A DNA stretch of 36,342 nucleotides from Coxiellaceae bacterium (GCA_902601155.1 CACKMC010000008.1:1-36342), one strand, 5' to 3'; numbered from the stretch's first letter, positions 17,400 through 28,152 are shown. The notes: generated by a model not told the origin, from the letters alone. Translations and numbers: made by a program.

Positions 17400-17429
17400 A
17401 AAAAAGCCCAGCATGGCCTGGGCTTTTTT
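17400..17429 (+). terminator. Rho-independent terminator after barrel copy 2
   Basis: AAAAAAGCCCAG and CTGGGCTTTTTT pair across CATGGC. It differs from the copy-1 terminator by one loop base and lies at the same distance from the stop. Confidence 0.93.
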
Positions 17430-17506
17430 CTACGCTTATCCCATGATGAGTCATCACACGCAAGCTATCTATGTTGCTTTTGACCCACCTATTCATATAT
17501 GCATGC

Positions 17507-17518
17507 TATGACGTCATA
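17507..17518. promoter_or_regulatory. 12-bp perfect palindrome TATGACGTCATA
   Basis: A perfect palindrome in the spacer between barrel copies 2 and 3, about 110 bases before the copy-3 start. It could bind a dimeric regulator. No such site precedes copies 1 and 2. The rest of 17430-17629 shows no gene. Confidence 0.3.
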
Positions 17519-17629
17519 AAATCCAAACAAGCTTTTACCTATCATATCAACGCTTGTTAATCCAAAAAATTTATGATATCAATAGGCAATGCGCCATTTG
17601 GCACGCCTAGACTAAGAAAGGATTCATCT

Positions 17630-19006
17630 ATGTCATATTTAAAATCTCTCGTCATCCCCTTAACAAGCGCCCTGATATACGCCACAAGCATGGCATCTTA
17701 CCCTAACTATTCCCTTACTTATCAACCTAGCAACCTTTCTTGTCTTGCTGAAAATACGCATACTAAGTGGGTTAACAATACCGTGACAAGCGGACACCAA
17801 CCGACAATATGCTGGTTTAAGCGACTCAGTATCTCTGGCATCATGGATATAGCATATACACACTTATCCAGCGACCATGTTGAGAGCGCTACGAAACTTA
17901 CTAACGTCGATACACAAACTGCTGAAAGCACTGTCACCTTCGATGATAATAACAAAGCACAATTTTATCGTGTCAACAATCTTAATTTGTTCCTAGATGC
18001 CACACTTACACCAAAACTACAGGCACATATGAATATCCACTATGGAAATAATGATGTTTATGCTAAACGTATGGCCAAAACTGATGAGGCCGGTAAAACA
18101 GTCCAATACAACCATACCATCGATCAACAAAAGCATTTTCAATTGGATGAAACTTATTTAACATACACTCATCCATCGCATGCAAATATTTGGTTAAAGT
18201 TAGGCAAAGGATTTAATACTTTCGGTCATTATCGCAACCCTTATACAAGCACACCCAGCTTTGATCAAATGTTTAGTCAAATGAAAAGCCTAGGCGCTGA
18301 AGCCAGCATGGCGCTTACCAAGGATCTTCGAATCAGTGTTTGGCGCTATCGAAACGAGCAAGATGATAGCAAAAACTTCGACCATACTGGCCTCAAAATC
18401 CATGTCAAAAAAAACATCAAACACGTGACCTTGTCATGGGATGCAAGCATGCTTGATGATGCACGTACATTAGGTGACGATGAAGCAATCAAACATTATT
18501 TCATGAATGATATTTCAGACACTGCCTTATTTTCAAAAGCTCGTGCATACCAAACTAATCTTGAAGCCCACTTTGGACAATATGACGCATTTGCACGATA
18601 CACCACGGTATCTAAAACACTGCGTGACCTTAGTCCAACCATACCCTCCACCACAGGTAGCCCGAATACCATACAAGGGAAACCAAGCATCTATAGTTTT
18701 GGCATTGACTTTCATACGAAAGACACTCAATACCGCCAAGCCATCCATCTAGGCTATGAAAGAACAAGCAAAAAGGGTGCTGCAGTTTTCTATGGAAAAT
18801 CTCATTGGAAAGCTGACTATACGCTCACTCTCTTACCCCATTGGGATGCCTACCTTACCTATAATCATTACGCCATGCATGATATCAGTGGCGCCTTTGC
18901 AGTCAAAGCAAGTGACGCCCAAATGCCTACCGGCCAATTTTATATGTATCCTGATAAATCAAGCCAAGTCTCTGTGGTCACTGTCGGCGTAAAAACCCAT
19001 TTTTAA
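17630..19006 (+). CDS. Outer-membrane beta-barrel protein, LbtU-like, diverged copy 3
   Basis: A 458-residue diverged paralog of the two genes before it. The order of conserved stretches is the same: signal peptide (1-22, cut after SMA), paired cysteines C38 and C61, LDETYLTYTH, LKLGKGFNTFGHYRNPYTSTPSF, DARTLG, FYGKSHWKADYT and a final beta strand. It ends in Phe, the usual outer-membrane assembly signal, where copies 1 and 2 end in Met. Its upstream region lacks the dyad found before copies 1 and 2. I set the start at ATG 17630, preceded by AAAGGA; an earlier in-frame ATG (17573) has no ribosome site. A hairpin terminator follows. The divergence suggests an older duplication and possibly a different loop specificity. 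Confidence 0.82.
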   Translation: MSYLKSLVIPLTSALIYATSMASYPNYSLTYQPSNLSCLAENTHTKWVNNTVTSGHQPTICWFKRLSISGIMDIAYTHLSSDHVESATKLTNVDTQTAESTVTFDDNNKAQFYRVNNLNLFLDATLTPKLQAHMNIHYGNNDVYAKRMAKTDEAGKTVQYNHTIDQQKHFQLDETYLTYTHPSHANIWLKLGKGFNTFGHYRNPYTSTPSFDQMFSQMKSLGAEASMALTKDLRISVWRYRNEQDDSKNFDHTGLKIHVKKNIKHVTLSWDASMLDDARTLGDDEAIKHYFMNDISDTALFSKARAYQTNLEAHFGQYDAFARYTTVSKTLRDLSPTIPSTTGSPNTIQGKPSIYSFGIDFHTKDTQYRQAIHLGYERTSKKGAAVFYGKSHWKADYTLTLLPHWDAYLTYNHYAMHDISGAFAVKASDAQMPTGQFYMYPDKSSQVSVVTVGVKTHF

Positions 19007-19011
19007 CACTT

Positions 19012-19051
19012 AAAAAAACCGCCAAATTTTCATTAGATTTGGCGGTTTTTT
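19012..19051. terminator. Bidirectional rho-independent terminator between barrel copy 3 and typA
   Basis: AAAAAACCGCCAAAT and ATTTGGCGGTTTTTT pair around a short loop. A and T runs on both sides would serve both the barrel gene (plus) and the convergent typA (minus). Confidence 0.9.
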
Positions 19052-19080
19052 CTATATAGGTACCGAATAATTAATTTGTC

Positions 19081-20904
19081 TTAGCTTGATGAAGCTTGAC
19101 GACTTGCCCGTTTACGCTCGTGTTCTAATAACAAACGTTTTCTTAAACGAAGGTTAGCAGGCGTTAACTCCACCAACTCATCGTCATCAATAAAGTCAAG
19201 TGATTGCTCTAAGGTTAACACTTGTATGGGTGTCAACTGAATATTCTCATCGGAACCTGATGCCCTCACGTTGGTGAGCTGCTTTTCTTTCGTTACATTG
19301 ACCATCAAATCATTGTCCCGTGTGTGTATCCCAACGACCATTCCCTCATATACTTCTGTCTGCGGCGAAATCAATAAACGACCACGTGACTCCAAATTCC
19401 ATAGCGCGTAAGCACGTGCCGTGCCCATGCAGTTAGCAATCAATACTCCGCGATCTCTTGCAACATGCGCATCAGGCTGATAGGGGCCAAAATGATCGAA
19501 GACATGATATAAAAGCCCCGTACCTGATGTCATGGTAAGAAAGCGGGCATGAAACCCAATTAAACCCCGTGTAGGAATGATATAGTCCATTTGGGCTCGT
19601 CCATGCTGATCAGTATGCATTTGCTGTAACTGCCCTCTGGCTTCCGACAAATATTGAATAATAGAACCTTGATGGGCTTCTTCTACATTGACAGTCACTC
19701 TTTCATAGGGCTCTGTGCGCTCTCCCCCCTCTTCTTTCACCACCACTTGAGGTTTTGACACAGCCAACTCATAACCTTCTCGACGCATCGTCTCCAATAA
19801 AATAGATAAATGCAGTTCACCCCGACCAGACACACGAAACTGATCAGATCGCTCTCCAGATTCGACACGCAGCGCAACATTACTCAGTAACTCTCGTTCT
19901 AAACGCTCTTTCAATTGACGACTTGTGACAAATTTCCCTTCTTTACCTGCAAAAGGAGAATCATTCACCTGGAACGTCATTGTCACCGTCGGCTCATCCA
20001 CTGTGAGTGGCGTCATGGCTTCAACACAGGAGGGATCACAGAGGGTATCAGAAATACGAAGACCATCTAAACCCGTGACCGCCACAATATCACCGGCATA
20101 AGCCACATCAACTTCTTCACGTGTAAGGCCTTGAAAACCAAGGACTTGAAGAATTTTGCCTGATCTCACTTGCCCATCACTGGCAATCACCTTCACGGGC
20201 TGATTACCACGCACTTGGCCTCGATTAATACGACCAATCCCAATACCACCCACATAGCTTGAATAATCTAAACTGGATAATTGCATTTGGAAGCTACCCG
20301 ATTCGTCAATTTCTCTTGGCTTGACTTGCTCTGTGATCATACGAAATAAAACGGCCATATCATCACCCATGGCATGGGCTTCTTCTCCAGCAATACCTTG
20401 TAGAGCCGATGCATACACCACCGGAAAATCGAGTTGCTCATCACTGGCTCCCAATTGATCAAATAATTCAAATACTTGGTCCAATACCCAATCAGGACGT
20501 GCATTAGGCCGATCAATTTTGTTCACTACCACAATGGGCTTAAGACCCCACGAAAAGGCTTTTTGCGTGACAAAACGTGTTTGAGGCATAGGGCCCTCTA
20601 CCGCATCGACCAAAAGTAAAACGGAATCTACCATGGATAAAATACGCTCAACCTCTCCGCCAAAATCAGCATGGCCAGGGGTGTCCACAATATTAATCCG
20701 ATGTGCTTGATTCGTTTGCTTATCTTGCCAAGTGATCCCTGTATTTTTTGATAAAATAGTGATGCCACGCTCTTGCTCTAATTCATTCGAATCCATGGCA
20801 CGTTTTTGCGCCACTTTCATACCTGTTTGGCGAAGCAAAGCATCGACCAAAGTGGTCTTTCCATGATCAACGTGTGCAACGATTGCAATATTCAAAGGGG
20901 TCAT
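19081..20904 (-). CDS. typA: Ribosome-binding GTPase TypA/BipA
   Basis: A translational GTPase of the EF-G group, involved in large-subunit assembly and growth at low temperature or under stress. At 607 residues it has exactly the E. coli length. The G domain has AHVDHGKT (10-17), DTPGHADF and [10 protein letters not shown]; the EF-G-like domains follow, with [19 protein letters not shown] and the [21 protein letters not shown] signature of BipA. ATG 20904 has GGAG eight bases upstream. It is divergent from gatC and converges on the barrel array through the shared terminator at 19012. Confidence 0.97.
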   Translation of the reverse strand: MTPLNIAIVAHVDHGKTTLVDALLRQTGMKVAQKRAMDSNELEQERGITILSKNTGITWQDKQTNQAHRINIVDTPGHADFGGEVERILSMVDSVLLLVDAVEGPMPQTRFVTQKAFSWGLKPIVVVNKIDRPNARPDWVLDQVFELFDQLGASDEQLDFPVVYASALQGIAGEEAHAMGDDMAVLFRMITEQVKPREIDESGSFQMQLSSLDYSSYVGGIGIGRINRGQVRGNQPVKVIASDGQVRSGKILQVLGFQGLTREEVDVAYAGDIVAVTGLDGLRISDTLCDPSCVEAMTPLTVDEPTVTMTFQVNDSPFAGKEGKFVTSRQLKERLERELLSNVALRVESGERSDQFRVSGRGELHLSILLETMRREGYELAVSKPQVVVKEEGGERTEPYERVTVNVEEAHQGSIIQYLSEARGQLQQMHTDQHGRAQMDYIIPTRGLIGFHARFLTMTSGTGLLYHVFDHFGPYQPDAHVARDRGVLIANCMGTARAYALWNLESRGRLLISPQTEVYEGMVVGIHTRDNDLMVNVTKEKQLTNVRASGSDENIQLTPIQVLTLEQSLDFIDDDELVELTPANLRLRKRLLLEHERKRASRQASSS

Positions 20905-20980
20905 GATTCATACTCCGCAACAATGTTAAGTGTTTCATCCTAAAGCAGTCGAGTACAAAAAGCAAAAAACGTTATCATTC

Positions 20981-21010
20981 TTGACAAATGCCGTCAATCA
21001 ATCGCATAAT
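20981..21010 (+). promoter_or_regulatory. Sigma70-type promoter for gatCAB
   Basis: A perfect TTGACA (20981-20986), 18-base spacer and CATAAT (21005-21010). The predicted start is near 21017, just ahead of the gatC start codon at 21041, which also rules out the longer frame open from 20930. Confidence 0.75.
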
Positions 21011-21040
21011 CGGTGGGTTAATAGTTTTTGGATCATGATT

Positions 21041-21349
21041 ATGGGCCACCGTTTAAACCCTGAAGAAACCAAGAAAATTGCCAAACTTGCACATTTAACA
21101 CTGACAGATGAAGAAGCAGAACGCCACACAAATTGTTTGAAAAATATTCTCGCTTTGTTTGATTCACTCGACCAAGTCGATGCAGAGCATGTCTGTCACT
21201 TAGATATGAAGCAACGCATCACACCTGAGCTGCTTCGTGAGGATGTGGTTTCTGAAGGCGATGAACGTGAGCCACTCGCTACTATTTGTCCGAATTATGA
21301 CCAAGAAGCTCAACACATTCTGATTCCTCAAGTAATTGATGATAACTAG
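21041..21349 (+). CDS. gatC: Asp-tRNA(Asn)/Glu-tRNA(Gln) amidotransferase subunit C
   Basis: The small subunit that holds GatA and GatB together. At 102 residues it shows the family pattern: LNPEETKKIAKLAHLTLTDEE, LKNILALFDSLDQVD, and a C-terminal belt LREDVVSEGDERE. I start it at ATG 21041, after the promoter and with GGA eight bases upstream; ATG 21035 is also possible. It leads gatCAB and is nine bases from gatA. Confidence 0.92.
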   Translation: MGHRLNPEETKKIAKLAHLTLTDEEAERHTNCLKNILALFDSLDQVDAEHVCHLDMKQRITPELLREDVVSEGDEREPLATICPNYDQEAQHILIPQVIDDN

Positions 21350-21357
21350 GATTTTCT

Positions 21358-22809
21358 ATGCATACCTATAGTATTCATGCCTGTATTGAAGGACTACGCG
21401 CCAAAAATTTCTCTGCTGAAGAACTCACGGCTCACTTCTTACAACGCATTGAGCAATATGATAGCCAGCTTAATAGCTTTATCACAGTGAATCCAGATGC
21501 TTTGCAAACTGCAAAAAAAGCAGATGAAGCATTGGCCCAAGGCGATGCCCCACGTCTCACAGGCGTGCCCATCGGTCAAAAAGATATATTTTGCACGAAG
21601 CATTTACCCACCACGTGTGCCTCTCGCATGCTTGAAAACTTTGTATCGCCCTACGAAGCAACCAGTGCTGCACAACTTCGTGAGGCTGGCACCATTTTAA
21701 TGGGTAAAATAAATATGGATGAATTTGCCATGGGCTCTTCCAATGAAAACAGTGCATTTGGTCCATGTAAAAACCCTTGGGATCTTTCTCGTGTGCCCGG
21801 TGGATCATCCGGTGGATCAGCCGCTGCCGTGGCTGCACGCCTGATTCCAGGTTGTACTGGAACCGATACCGGCGGTTCTATTCGTCAACCTGCTGCCTTT
21901 TGTGGTATCACAGGTATCAAACCTACTTATGGCCGTGTATCACGTTATGGTATGATTGCTTTCGCCTCTAGTTTAGATCAGGGTGGCCCCATGGCAGGCA
22001 GTGCCCAAGATTGTGCTTATTTGCTTGAAGGCATGGCAGGGCATGATCCTCGCGATGCCAGCAGCTGTGATTTACCTGTCCCATCCTATGTGGATGATTT
22101 AGCACAGCCTCTAAAGCCCTTAACCATCGGCCTACCTGCTGAATTTTTCTCCAATGACTTAGATCCTCAAATCGCAGAATGTATTGATGAGGCAAGACAA
22201 ATACTCGAGAAATTAGGCCACCAATTTAAAGAAGTTCATTTACCCAACAGTAGCTTAGCGATTCCCACCTATTACATTCTTGCACCATCTGAAGCATCGT
22301 CGAACCTTGCTCGTTTTGATGGCGTACGCTATGGCCACAGTACTGACCATACTGATACCATCGATCATTTCTATGAAAATGCACGTGAGGCCTTTGGCAC
22401 TGAAGTGAAGCGTAGAATACTGATTGGAACTTTTGCCCTCTCCAGTGGTTTTTATGGCTCGTTTTATCGTAAAGCGCAAAAAATGAAAATGCTTATCGCC
22501 AACGATTTTGAGCAAGCTTTTGAATCCTGTGACTTGATTCTAGGGCCTATCACACCCACAGTAGCCTATCGATTAGGCGAAAAAACCAGTGATCCAGTCA
22601 GCATGTATTTGGGCGACATTTTCTCCATTCCAGCTAACCTGGCTCAGCTTCCCGCGCTTTCCATGCCAGGCGGCATGATTGATGGCCTGCCTGTTGGCAT
22701 TCAACTCATTGGTCCACGCTGGCAAGAAGGCTTGTTACTCCAAGCAGCTCACGCCTATCAGCAAGTCACCGATTGGCACCAACGTATTCCTGATTTATTT
22801 CAAGCATAG
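21358..22809 (+). CDS. gatA: Asp-tRNA(Asn)/Glu-tRNA(Gln) amidotransferase subunit A
   Basis: Releases ammonia from glutamine and passes it to GatB. The 483-residue amidase-signature protein has its triad in the expected spacing: K75, S150 in VPGGSSGGSAA and S174 in DTGGSIRQPAA. The length and the start (AGGA upstream of ATG 21358) are normal. It sits between gatC and gatB. The presence of the complete complex implies that this organism makes Gln-tRNA or Asn-tRNA, or both, by transamidation and may lack GlnRS or AsnRS. Confidence 0.97.
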   Translation: MHTYSIHACIEGLRAKNFSAEELTAHFLQRIEQYDSQLNSFITVNPDALQTAKKADEALAQGDAPRLTGVPIGQKDIFCTKHLPTTCASRMLENFVSPYEATSAAQLREAGTILMGKINMDEFAMGSSNENSAFGPCKNPWDLSRVPGGSSGGSAAAVAARLIPGCTGTDTGGSIRQPAAFCGITGIKPTYGRVSRYGMIAFASSLDQGGPMAGSAQDCAYLLEGMAGHDPRDASSCDLPVPSYVDDLAQPLKPLTIGLPAEFFSNDLDPQIAECIDEARQILEKLGHQFKEVHLPNSSLAIPTYYILAPSEASSNLARFDGVRYGHSTDHTDTIDHFYENAREAFGTEVKRRILIGTFALSSGFYGSFYRKAQKMKMLIANDFEQAFESCDLILGPITPTVAYRLGEKTSDPVSMYLGDIFSIPANLAQLPALSMPGGMIDGLPVGIQLIGPRWQEGLLLQAAHAYQQVTDWHQRIPDLFQA

Positions 22810-22818
22810 GAACTTATC

Positions 22819-24264
22819 ATGACCTGGCAAACTGTGATTGGACTCGAAATACATGTCCAGCTCGATACGAAAAGTAAACTTTTTTCCGGCTCTTCTACAA
22901 GCTTTGCATCACCTAGCAATAGTCAAGTATCCTTTGTTGACGCCGGTCTCCCTGGGGTATTACCTGTGCTCAACCAACGTGCTGTGCAGTTGGCAGTACG
23001 CATGGGATTAGCGATGGGATCAACTATCAATGAGAAAAATGTGTTTTCTCGAAAAAATTATTTCTACCCTGATCTACCCAAAGGTTATCAAATCACACAA
23101 GATGCCTACCCTATTATCACAGGGGGTGCCTTACCCATTCATGTGAATGGACAAACACGTCTGATTGATATCACACGTGCACATCTTGAAGAAGATGCTG
23201 GTAAATCCGTCCATGAAGGCATGCAAGCAGGCTACACAGGCATTGATTTAAATCGTGCAGGCATTCCTTTGCTTGAGATTGTCAGCGAACCACAAATGAC
23301 GAGCCCCGAAGAAGCTGTTGCCTTACTCAAAACCATTCACACACTGATTCGTTACCTTGAAATTTCCACAGGCAATATGCAAGAAGGCGCCATGCGCTGT
23401 GATGCCAATGTGTCTGTCAGGCCTTCACCGGACGCACCGCTCGGCACACGCGTTGAATTAAAAAATATCAACTCCTTTAAATATGTCGAAAAAGCCATTA
23501 ATTTTGAGGTGGCAAGGCAAATACGTTGCTTAGAACAAGGCGGCAGCATTCAACAAGAAACGCGTCTTTACGATGTCAACAATCAATGTACTCGTAGTAT
23601 GCGAAGCAAGGAAGATGCGCAGGATTATCGTTACTTTCCTGACCCAGATCTTCCACTTCTTTTACTCGACGATGCATATGTTAATCAAGTCAAAACAAGC
23701 TTGCCTGAACTACCATGGACCAAAAAACAACGCTTCATCGATGAACACCAACTCAGTGATTATGATGCGCATGTACTTACCCAAGACAAAGCATTGGCTC
23801 ATTTTTACGAAAACATGCTCACACATACGCAGGCTAAAAAATTAGCCGCAAACTGGTTAACTGTTGAATTACAAACCTATCTTAATCAGCATAACATCTC
23901 AGTAAAAGATAGCCCTATCGATGCAAAAACGCTGGCACAACTGGTCACCTACATTGAACAAGCCACACTGTCTGGTAAAATGGCAAAACAACTGCTCGCA
24001 CTCTTATGGGAAACACCGCATGAAAGCATTGATCATCTGATCAAAAAACATGGCTTAGCCCAAATCAGTGATCCCGATACATTGCGCACGATGATCGAAA
24101 ATATTCTCGAACGTTTCCCCACACAGCGCGATGATTATCGCCAAGGTAAAGACAAATTGTTTGGTTTCTTTGTAGGGCAAATCATGAAAGAAAGCCAAGG
24201 GCAAGCGAATCCGACGATCGCGAATCAACTATTACGCGAGGCACTCGATCAATCTGATACTTAA
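22819..24264 (+). CDS. gatB: Asp-tRNA(Asn)/Glu-tRNA(Gln) amidotransferase subunit B
   Basis: Activates the acidic side chain of mischarged tRNA with ATP and adds ammonia. At 481 residues it is complete. The N-terminal WQTVIGLEIHVQLDTKSKLF, KNYFYPDLPKGYQI, MRCDANVSVRP and YRYFPDPDLP motifs are typical, and a YqeY-like tail domain closes the protein. AGGA precedes ATG 22819, nine bases after gatA. The operon appears to end here; no hairpin terminator was seen before the MFS gene at 24321. Confidence 0.97.
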   Translation: MTWQTVIGLEIHVQLDTKSKLFSGSSTSFASPSNSQVSFVDAGLPGVLPVLNQRAVQLAVRMGLAMGSTINEKNVFSRKNYFYPDLPKGYQITQDAYPIITGGALPIHVNGQTRLIDITRAHLEEDAGKSVHEGMQAGYTGIDLNRAGIPLLEIVSEPQMTSPEEAVALLKTIHTLIRYLEISTGNMQEGAMRCDANVSVRPSPDAPLGTRVELKNINSFKYVEKAINFEVARQIRCLEQGGSIQQETRLYDVNNQCTRSMRSKEDAQDYRYFPDPDLPLLLLDDAYVNQVKTSLPELPWTKKQRFIDEHQLSDYDAHVLTQDKALAHFYENMLTHTQAKKLAANWLTVELQTYLNQHNISVKDSPIDAKTLAQLVTYIEQATLSGKMAKQLLALLWETPHESIDHLIKKHGLAQISDPDTLRTMIENILERFPTQRDDYRQGKDKLFGFFVGQIMKESQGQANPTIANQLLREALDQSDT

Positions 24265-24320
24265 TATCATAGCTCAACAAACTGGTTGATCTATGCATAA
24301 CCCTTTGTAAGGAAGCAAAC

Positions 24321-25553
24321 ATGACACGTTGGTTAAAAAATCCATGGATTATTTGGAGTGGTGCCGGTTTATTTTATGCGTATCAAAACTTACTACAAGT
24401 CTCTCAAAGTGTCATGACAGAGCACCTGATGCATGATTTTCAGCTCAATGCATCGTCACTGGGTCTGCTAAATTCTATGTTTTTATGGCCGTATGCTATC
24501 CTACAAATCCCTGTTGGTGTCGCGTATGATCGCCTGCAAACACGCACCGTATTATGTGCAGCTATTTTCACATGCGCATTAGCCACCGCCATTCATGCCA
24601 TCGCACCCACTGCGTTTTGGGCTGGTGTGGCCCGTTTTTTGATTGGCTCAAGTGCTGCCTTCGCGGCATTGGGTTGCTTACGTTTAGCGCAACTTTGGTT
24701 TCCTAGTAATCGTTTTGCATCACTCACAGGGCTCACCATCACCATTGGCATGCTAGGCCAACTATTTGGTGAAGCACCGCTTGCATGGCTGGTGGCAAAA
24801 TGGCCATGGCGTGATGTATTTTGGTTAGCGAGTGTCGTGGGTCTCCTCATTTGCCTATGGTCTCGTATTGGTGTACCTCATGACCCCAAAACAACTGCAC
24901 CTCAGAACACCAAAGAACAGACCATTCTTCAAGACCTTCAATCATTATTCACCATGCCAACGGCTTGGATTGTGGCCTTATTTGCAGGCCTGATCTTTGC
25001 ACCTTTCTTGGTTTTAACAGGCCTATGGGGCATTCCTTATCTCAAACTTATTTATCATACCAGCACAGAACAAGCTGCTGCTCACTTTTCTTGGCTTTTA
25101 ATTGGTTTTGCATTGGGTGCGCCTTTATTAGGGGGTTTTTCTGACCATATTGAAAAACGACGCCCCCCCTTACTCATTGGCGCGCTTGGCACAACCATCG
25201 TAGGCGGTATACTCTTTGTATTCCCACCTGAAAATACATATGTATTAGATCTTTTATTGGCCTGTTTCGGTTTTCTTACAGGCGGTTCATTGCCTGCTTT
25301 TTCTCTACTTAAAGAATATGTACCCTCATCCCTTCGCACCACTTCCTTAGGCTTTATGAATACATTCAATACTTTAGGTGGCGCACTGGCTTTACCCATG
25401 GTCGGCATGATTTTAGACTACTATGGCCAAACACCTTCATTGCATGCTTATCACTGGGCCTTGGCAAGCTGCCCTATCATGACAGGCATAGCCTGCCTAT
25501 TGTATCCGTTTTTGCCTGAAACAAATGCCACAAATAATGAGGAAGTTTCATGA
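24321..25553 (+). CDS. MFS transporter, first of a pair
   Basis: A 410-residue protein with about twelve hydrophobic segments. The loop after segment 2 has the MFS signature (GVAYDRLQTR, 66-75). The N-terminus FYAYQNLLQVSQSVMTEHL closely parallels [19 protein letters not shown] in the next gene, so the two are paralogs. Substrate is unknown. AAGGAA precedes ATG 24321 and the stop overlaps the next start by four bases (ATGA), so the pair is translated together. A heterodimer or two related substrates are possible but unproven. Confidence 0.9.
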   Translation: MTRWLKNPWIIWSGAGLFYAYQNLLQVSQSVMTEHLMHDFQLNASSLGLLNSMFLWPYAILQIPVGVAYDRLQTRTVLCAAIFTCALATAIHAIAPTAFWAGVARFLIGSSAAFAALGCLRLAQLWFPSNRFASLTGLTITIGMLGQLFGEAPLAWLVAKWPWRDVFWLASVVGLLICLWSRIGVPHDPKTTAPQNTKEQTILQDLQSLFTMPTAWIVALFAGLIFAPFLVLTGLWGIPYLKLIYHTSTEQAAAHFSWLLIGFALGAPLLGGFSDHIEKRRPPLLIGALGTTIVGGILFVFPPENTYVLDLLLACFGFLTGGSLPAFSLLKEYVPSSLRTTSLGFMNTFNTLGGALALPMVGMILDYYGQTPSLHAYHWALASCPIMTGIACLLYPFLPETNATNNEEVS

Positions 25554-26791
25554 GTACTTTTCGCCCTTGGTTAATGTGTCTTTTGGCCGCATTATTTTAT
25601 GCTTACGAATTTTTTCTGCGCGTAACGCCTAGCGTGACGACCCAAGAGCTGTCACTGCTCTATCATATGCTTCCTCAAGCCGTTGGTGCACTGTCCGCCA
25701 CGTATTTTTATGCCTATACTCCCCTACAAATTGCTGCCGGTACATTGATGGATCATTATGGGGTTCGCCGCTTATTGACGCTCTCTAGCTTCCTTTGCGC
25801 CATGGGCACATTAATCTTCATCTCCGGCTGGAGCTTAACCTTAGCAGGCATCGGTCGTTTTGCCATTGGCGTCGGGTCCGCTTTTGCCTTTGTGGGGGTT
25901 TTAAAAATCGCTGCAGATTGGTTACCTAATCGTTATTTTGCTATTATCTCAGGTCTCACAACGGCTTTGGGTATGGTAGGTGCCATCAGTGGTGAAGTAT
26001 TGATCACGGAATTGAAAGTCACCCTAGGCTATCCACACACCATGATGCTTAGTATCGGGTTTGGACTACTGTTAACCTTAGCCTTATGGTTTTGTCTTGT
26101 GGATCACCAAACTATTCCGAAACATCAGCGAATTAAAGATGAGTTATCACGCCTAACACGCGATGTATTGCAAGTATTACGTATTCGACAACTGGTACTC
26201 AATGCATTGATTGGTATGTGTCTTTTTTCACCCACCACATTATTTGCGGGGTTATGGGCCATACCCTACCTCACCGAGGTCAAACAATTCACACCACATA
26301 CAGCTGCTTATATGAGTTCAGCCATCTTTGTGGGCTGGATCATGGGTGGCCCATTGATGGGCACATTATCGGCTTGGTTAAAACGACGCAAACCACTTTT
26401 ATACCTTGGTAGCATCGGCGCGCTCATGACATCACTTGTTATTCTCTATATCCCCATCACCAATCAAACTTTACTCCTCTCTTTTTTTGTGGCTTATGGC
26501 TTTTTTTCCAGTGCGCAAGTGTTGGTCTTTGCCATTAGCTTTGATTTAACACCCAATCATTTGGCAGGTACCGCGGTGGCACTGACCAATATGTTTGTGA
26601 TGTTTGGTGGTTTTTTCCAGCCCCTCATTGGCTGGATCCTGCTACACCAAAAACAATACAGTGTGCTGACACAATACCATACAGCACTGAGTATCCTACC
26701 GTTGCTTTTCTTAGCCGCAGGCGTGCTTACCTTGTTTTTAAAAGAAACCTGTGCTACACCTGTCTATAATCATCCGAAAGAAGCCACCTAA
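25550..26791 (+). CDS. MFS transporter, second of a pair
   Basis: A 413-residue twelve-segment transporter paralogous to the gene before it, with the equivalent loop ([11 protein letters not shown], 64-74). GAGGAA precedes ATG 25550. Its TAA shares a base with the ATG of miaB (TAATG), so the MFS pair and miaB are tightly coupled. A transporter pair directly before miaB is not the E. coli order. Substrate cannot be named from sequence. Confidence 0.9.
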   Translation: MSTFRPWLMCLLAALFYAYEFFLRVTPSVTTQELSLLYHMLPQAVGALSATYFYAYTPLQIAAGTLMDHYGVRRLLTLSSFLCAMGTLIFISGWSLTLAGIGRFAIGVGSAFAFVGVLKIAADWLPNRYFAIISGLTTALGMVGAISGEVLITELKVTLGYPHTMMLSIGFGLLLTLALWFCLVDHQTIPKHQRIKDELSRLTRDVLQVLRIRQLVLNALIGMCLFSPTTLFAGLWAIPYLTEVKQFTPHTAAYMSSAIFVGWIMGGPLMGTLSAWLKRRKPLLYLGSIGALMTSLVILYIPITNQTLLLSFFVAYGFFSSAQVLVFAISFDLTPNHLAGTAVALTNMFVMFGGFFQPLIGWILLHQKQYSVLTQYHTALSILPLLFLAAGVLTLFLKETCATPVYNHPKEAT

Positions 26792-28125
26792 TGTCTAGAA
26801 AGCTATTTATTCAAACCTATGGCTGCCAAATGAATGAGTATGACTCGCAAAAAATGCGTGATGTGCTCAAAGACTCTCATGGTTTTGAACCCACAACAGT
26901 CGTTGAAGAAGCAGACCTTATCTTGATGAATAGCTGCTCAGTCAGGGAAAAAGCCGAACATAAGGTCTTATCAGAAGCCGGTCGCTGGAAACGTTTGAAA
27001 CATAAAAACCCCAATCTTATATTAGGCATTGGTGGTTGTGTTGCAAGTCAGGAAGGTGAAAAATTGCTTGAAAAAGCCCCCTATCTTGACCTTGTATTTG
27101 GCCCACAAACACTACACCGCTTACCTTCAATGATCGACACCATCTATCGACAACGTCAACAAGTCTGTGATGTCAGCTTCCCTAGTATTGAAAAGTTTGA
27201 TCATATGCCCCCTCCTCAATCCGATGGACCGGCGGCATTTGTTTCTATCATGGAAGGATGCAGTAAGTATTGTAGTTTTTGCATCGTCCCTTATACGCGT
27301 GGCGAGGAACTCAGCCGTCCTGCACCAGCGGTCTTAAAAGAAGTGAAAGCTTTGGCTGAGCAGGGTGTCAAAGAAGTGACATTATTAGGCCAAAATGTGA
27401 ATGATTATTTCGACACACAACATCATATCTCGCTGGCCTTATTGATTCATGCGATTGCACAAATTGAGACCATTCAGCGTATACGTTTTACCACATCGCA
27501 CCCCAATGCTTTCAGTGATGAACTCATTGCCGCCTATGCAGAAGAGCCCAAATTAGTGAATCATCTCCATCTACCCGTACAATGTGGTTCCAATGAAATA
27601 CTGACACGCATGAAGCGTGGATACACACGTGAGCACTTTTGTGAACGCATCCAAGCACTGCGTGCGGTGCGACCTGACATCAGTGTTTCTTCTGATTTTA
27701 TTGTTGGCTTCCCAGGTGAAACGACAGAAGATTTTAAAGAGACACTCGATCTAGTTAGTGACATTGGTTTTGATTTTTCCTACAGTTTTATTTACAGTCC
27801 ACGACCTGGCACGCCCGCAGCAGATTATCCAGATGATGTCACGATGGAAGAAAAAAAACATCGTCTCTCTCTGTTACAACAACGTCTTGCCCGACAGGGG
27901 CAACAAATCTCTGAAGATATGGTGGGCACAGTACAAATGGTTCTGGTGACAGGGCCCAGTAAACAAGGCAATCAATGGCAAGGCAGGACGGAAAACAACC
28001 GGATAGTTAATTTTGACGGCGATGAATCCCTCATTGGGCAATTGATACCACTAAAAATCACCCAAGCACTTAAATTTTCACTGCAGGGTCAAACCGTCGA
28101 CCAAATTGCTGAAAATGTTCTATAA
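26791..28125 (+). CDS. miaB: tRNA (N6-isopentenyladenosine-37-C2)-methylthiotransferase MiaB
   Basis: Adds a methylthio group to i6A37 of tRNAs reading codons that start with U. The 444-residue protein has the methylthiotransferase cluster cysteines C12, C49 and C83, the radical-SAM cysteines C157, C161 and C164 (CSKYCSFC), and a C-terminal TRAM domain. It begins a miaB-ybeZ-corC-lnt cluster like that of E. coli, but with ybeY missing. The ribosome site is weak, so coupling to the MFS gene upstream may matter. Confidence 0.97.
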   Translation: MSRKLFIQTYGCQMNEYDSQKMRDVLKDSHGFEPTTVVEEADLILMNSCSVREKAEHKVLSEAGRWKRLKHKNPNLILGIGGCVASQEGEKLLEKAPYLDLVFGPQTLHRLPSMIDTIYRQRQQVCDVSFPSIEKFDHMPPPQSDGPAAFVSIMEGCSKYCSFCIVPYTRGEELSRPAPAVLKEVKALAEQGVKEVTLLGQNVNDYFDTQHHISLALLIHAIAQIETIQRIRFTTSHPNAFSDELIAAYAEEPKLVNHLHLPVQCGSNEILTRMKRGYTREHFCERIQALRAVRPDISVSSDFIVGFPGETTEDFKETLDLVSDIGFDFSYSFIYSPRPGTPAADYPDDVTMEEKKHRLSLLQQRLARQGQQISEDMVGTVQMVLVTGPSKQGNQWQGRTENNRIVNFDGDESLIGQLIPLKITQALKFSLQGQTVDQIAENVL

Positions 28126-28152
28126 TACGCTTACTGACTTTAAGGAATTAAC

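Noticed and set aside
20930-21040. Longer start for gatC
   Set aside because: The promoter lies within it and the extra residues are unlike GatC.
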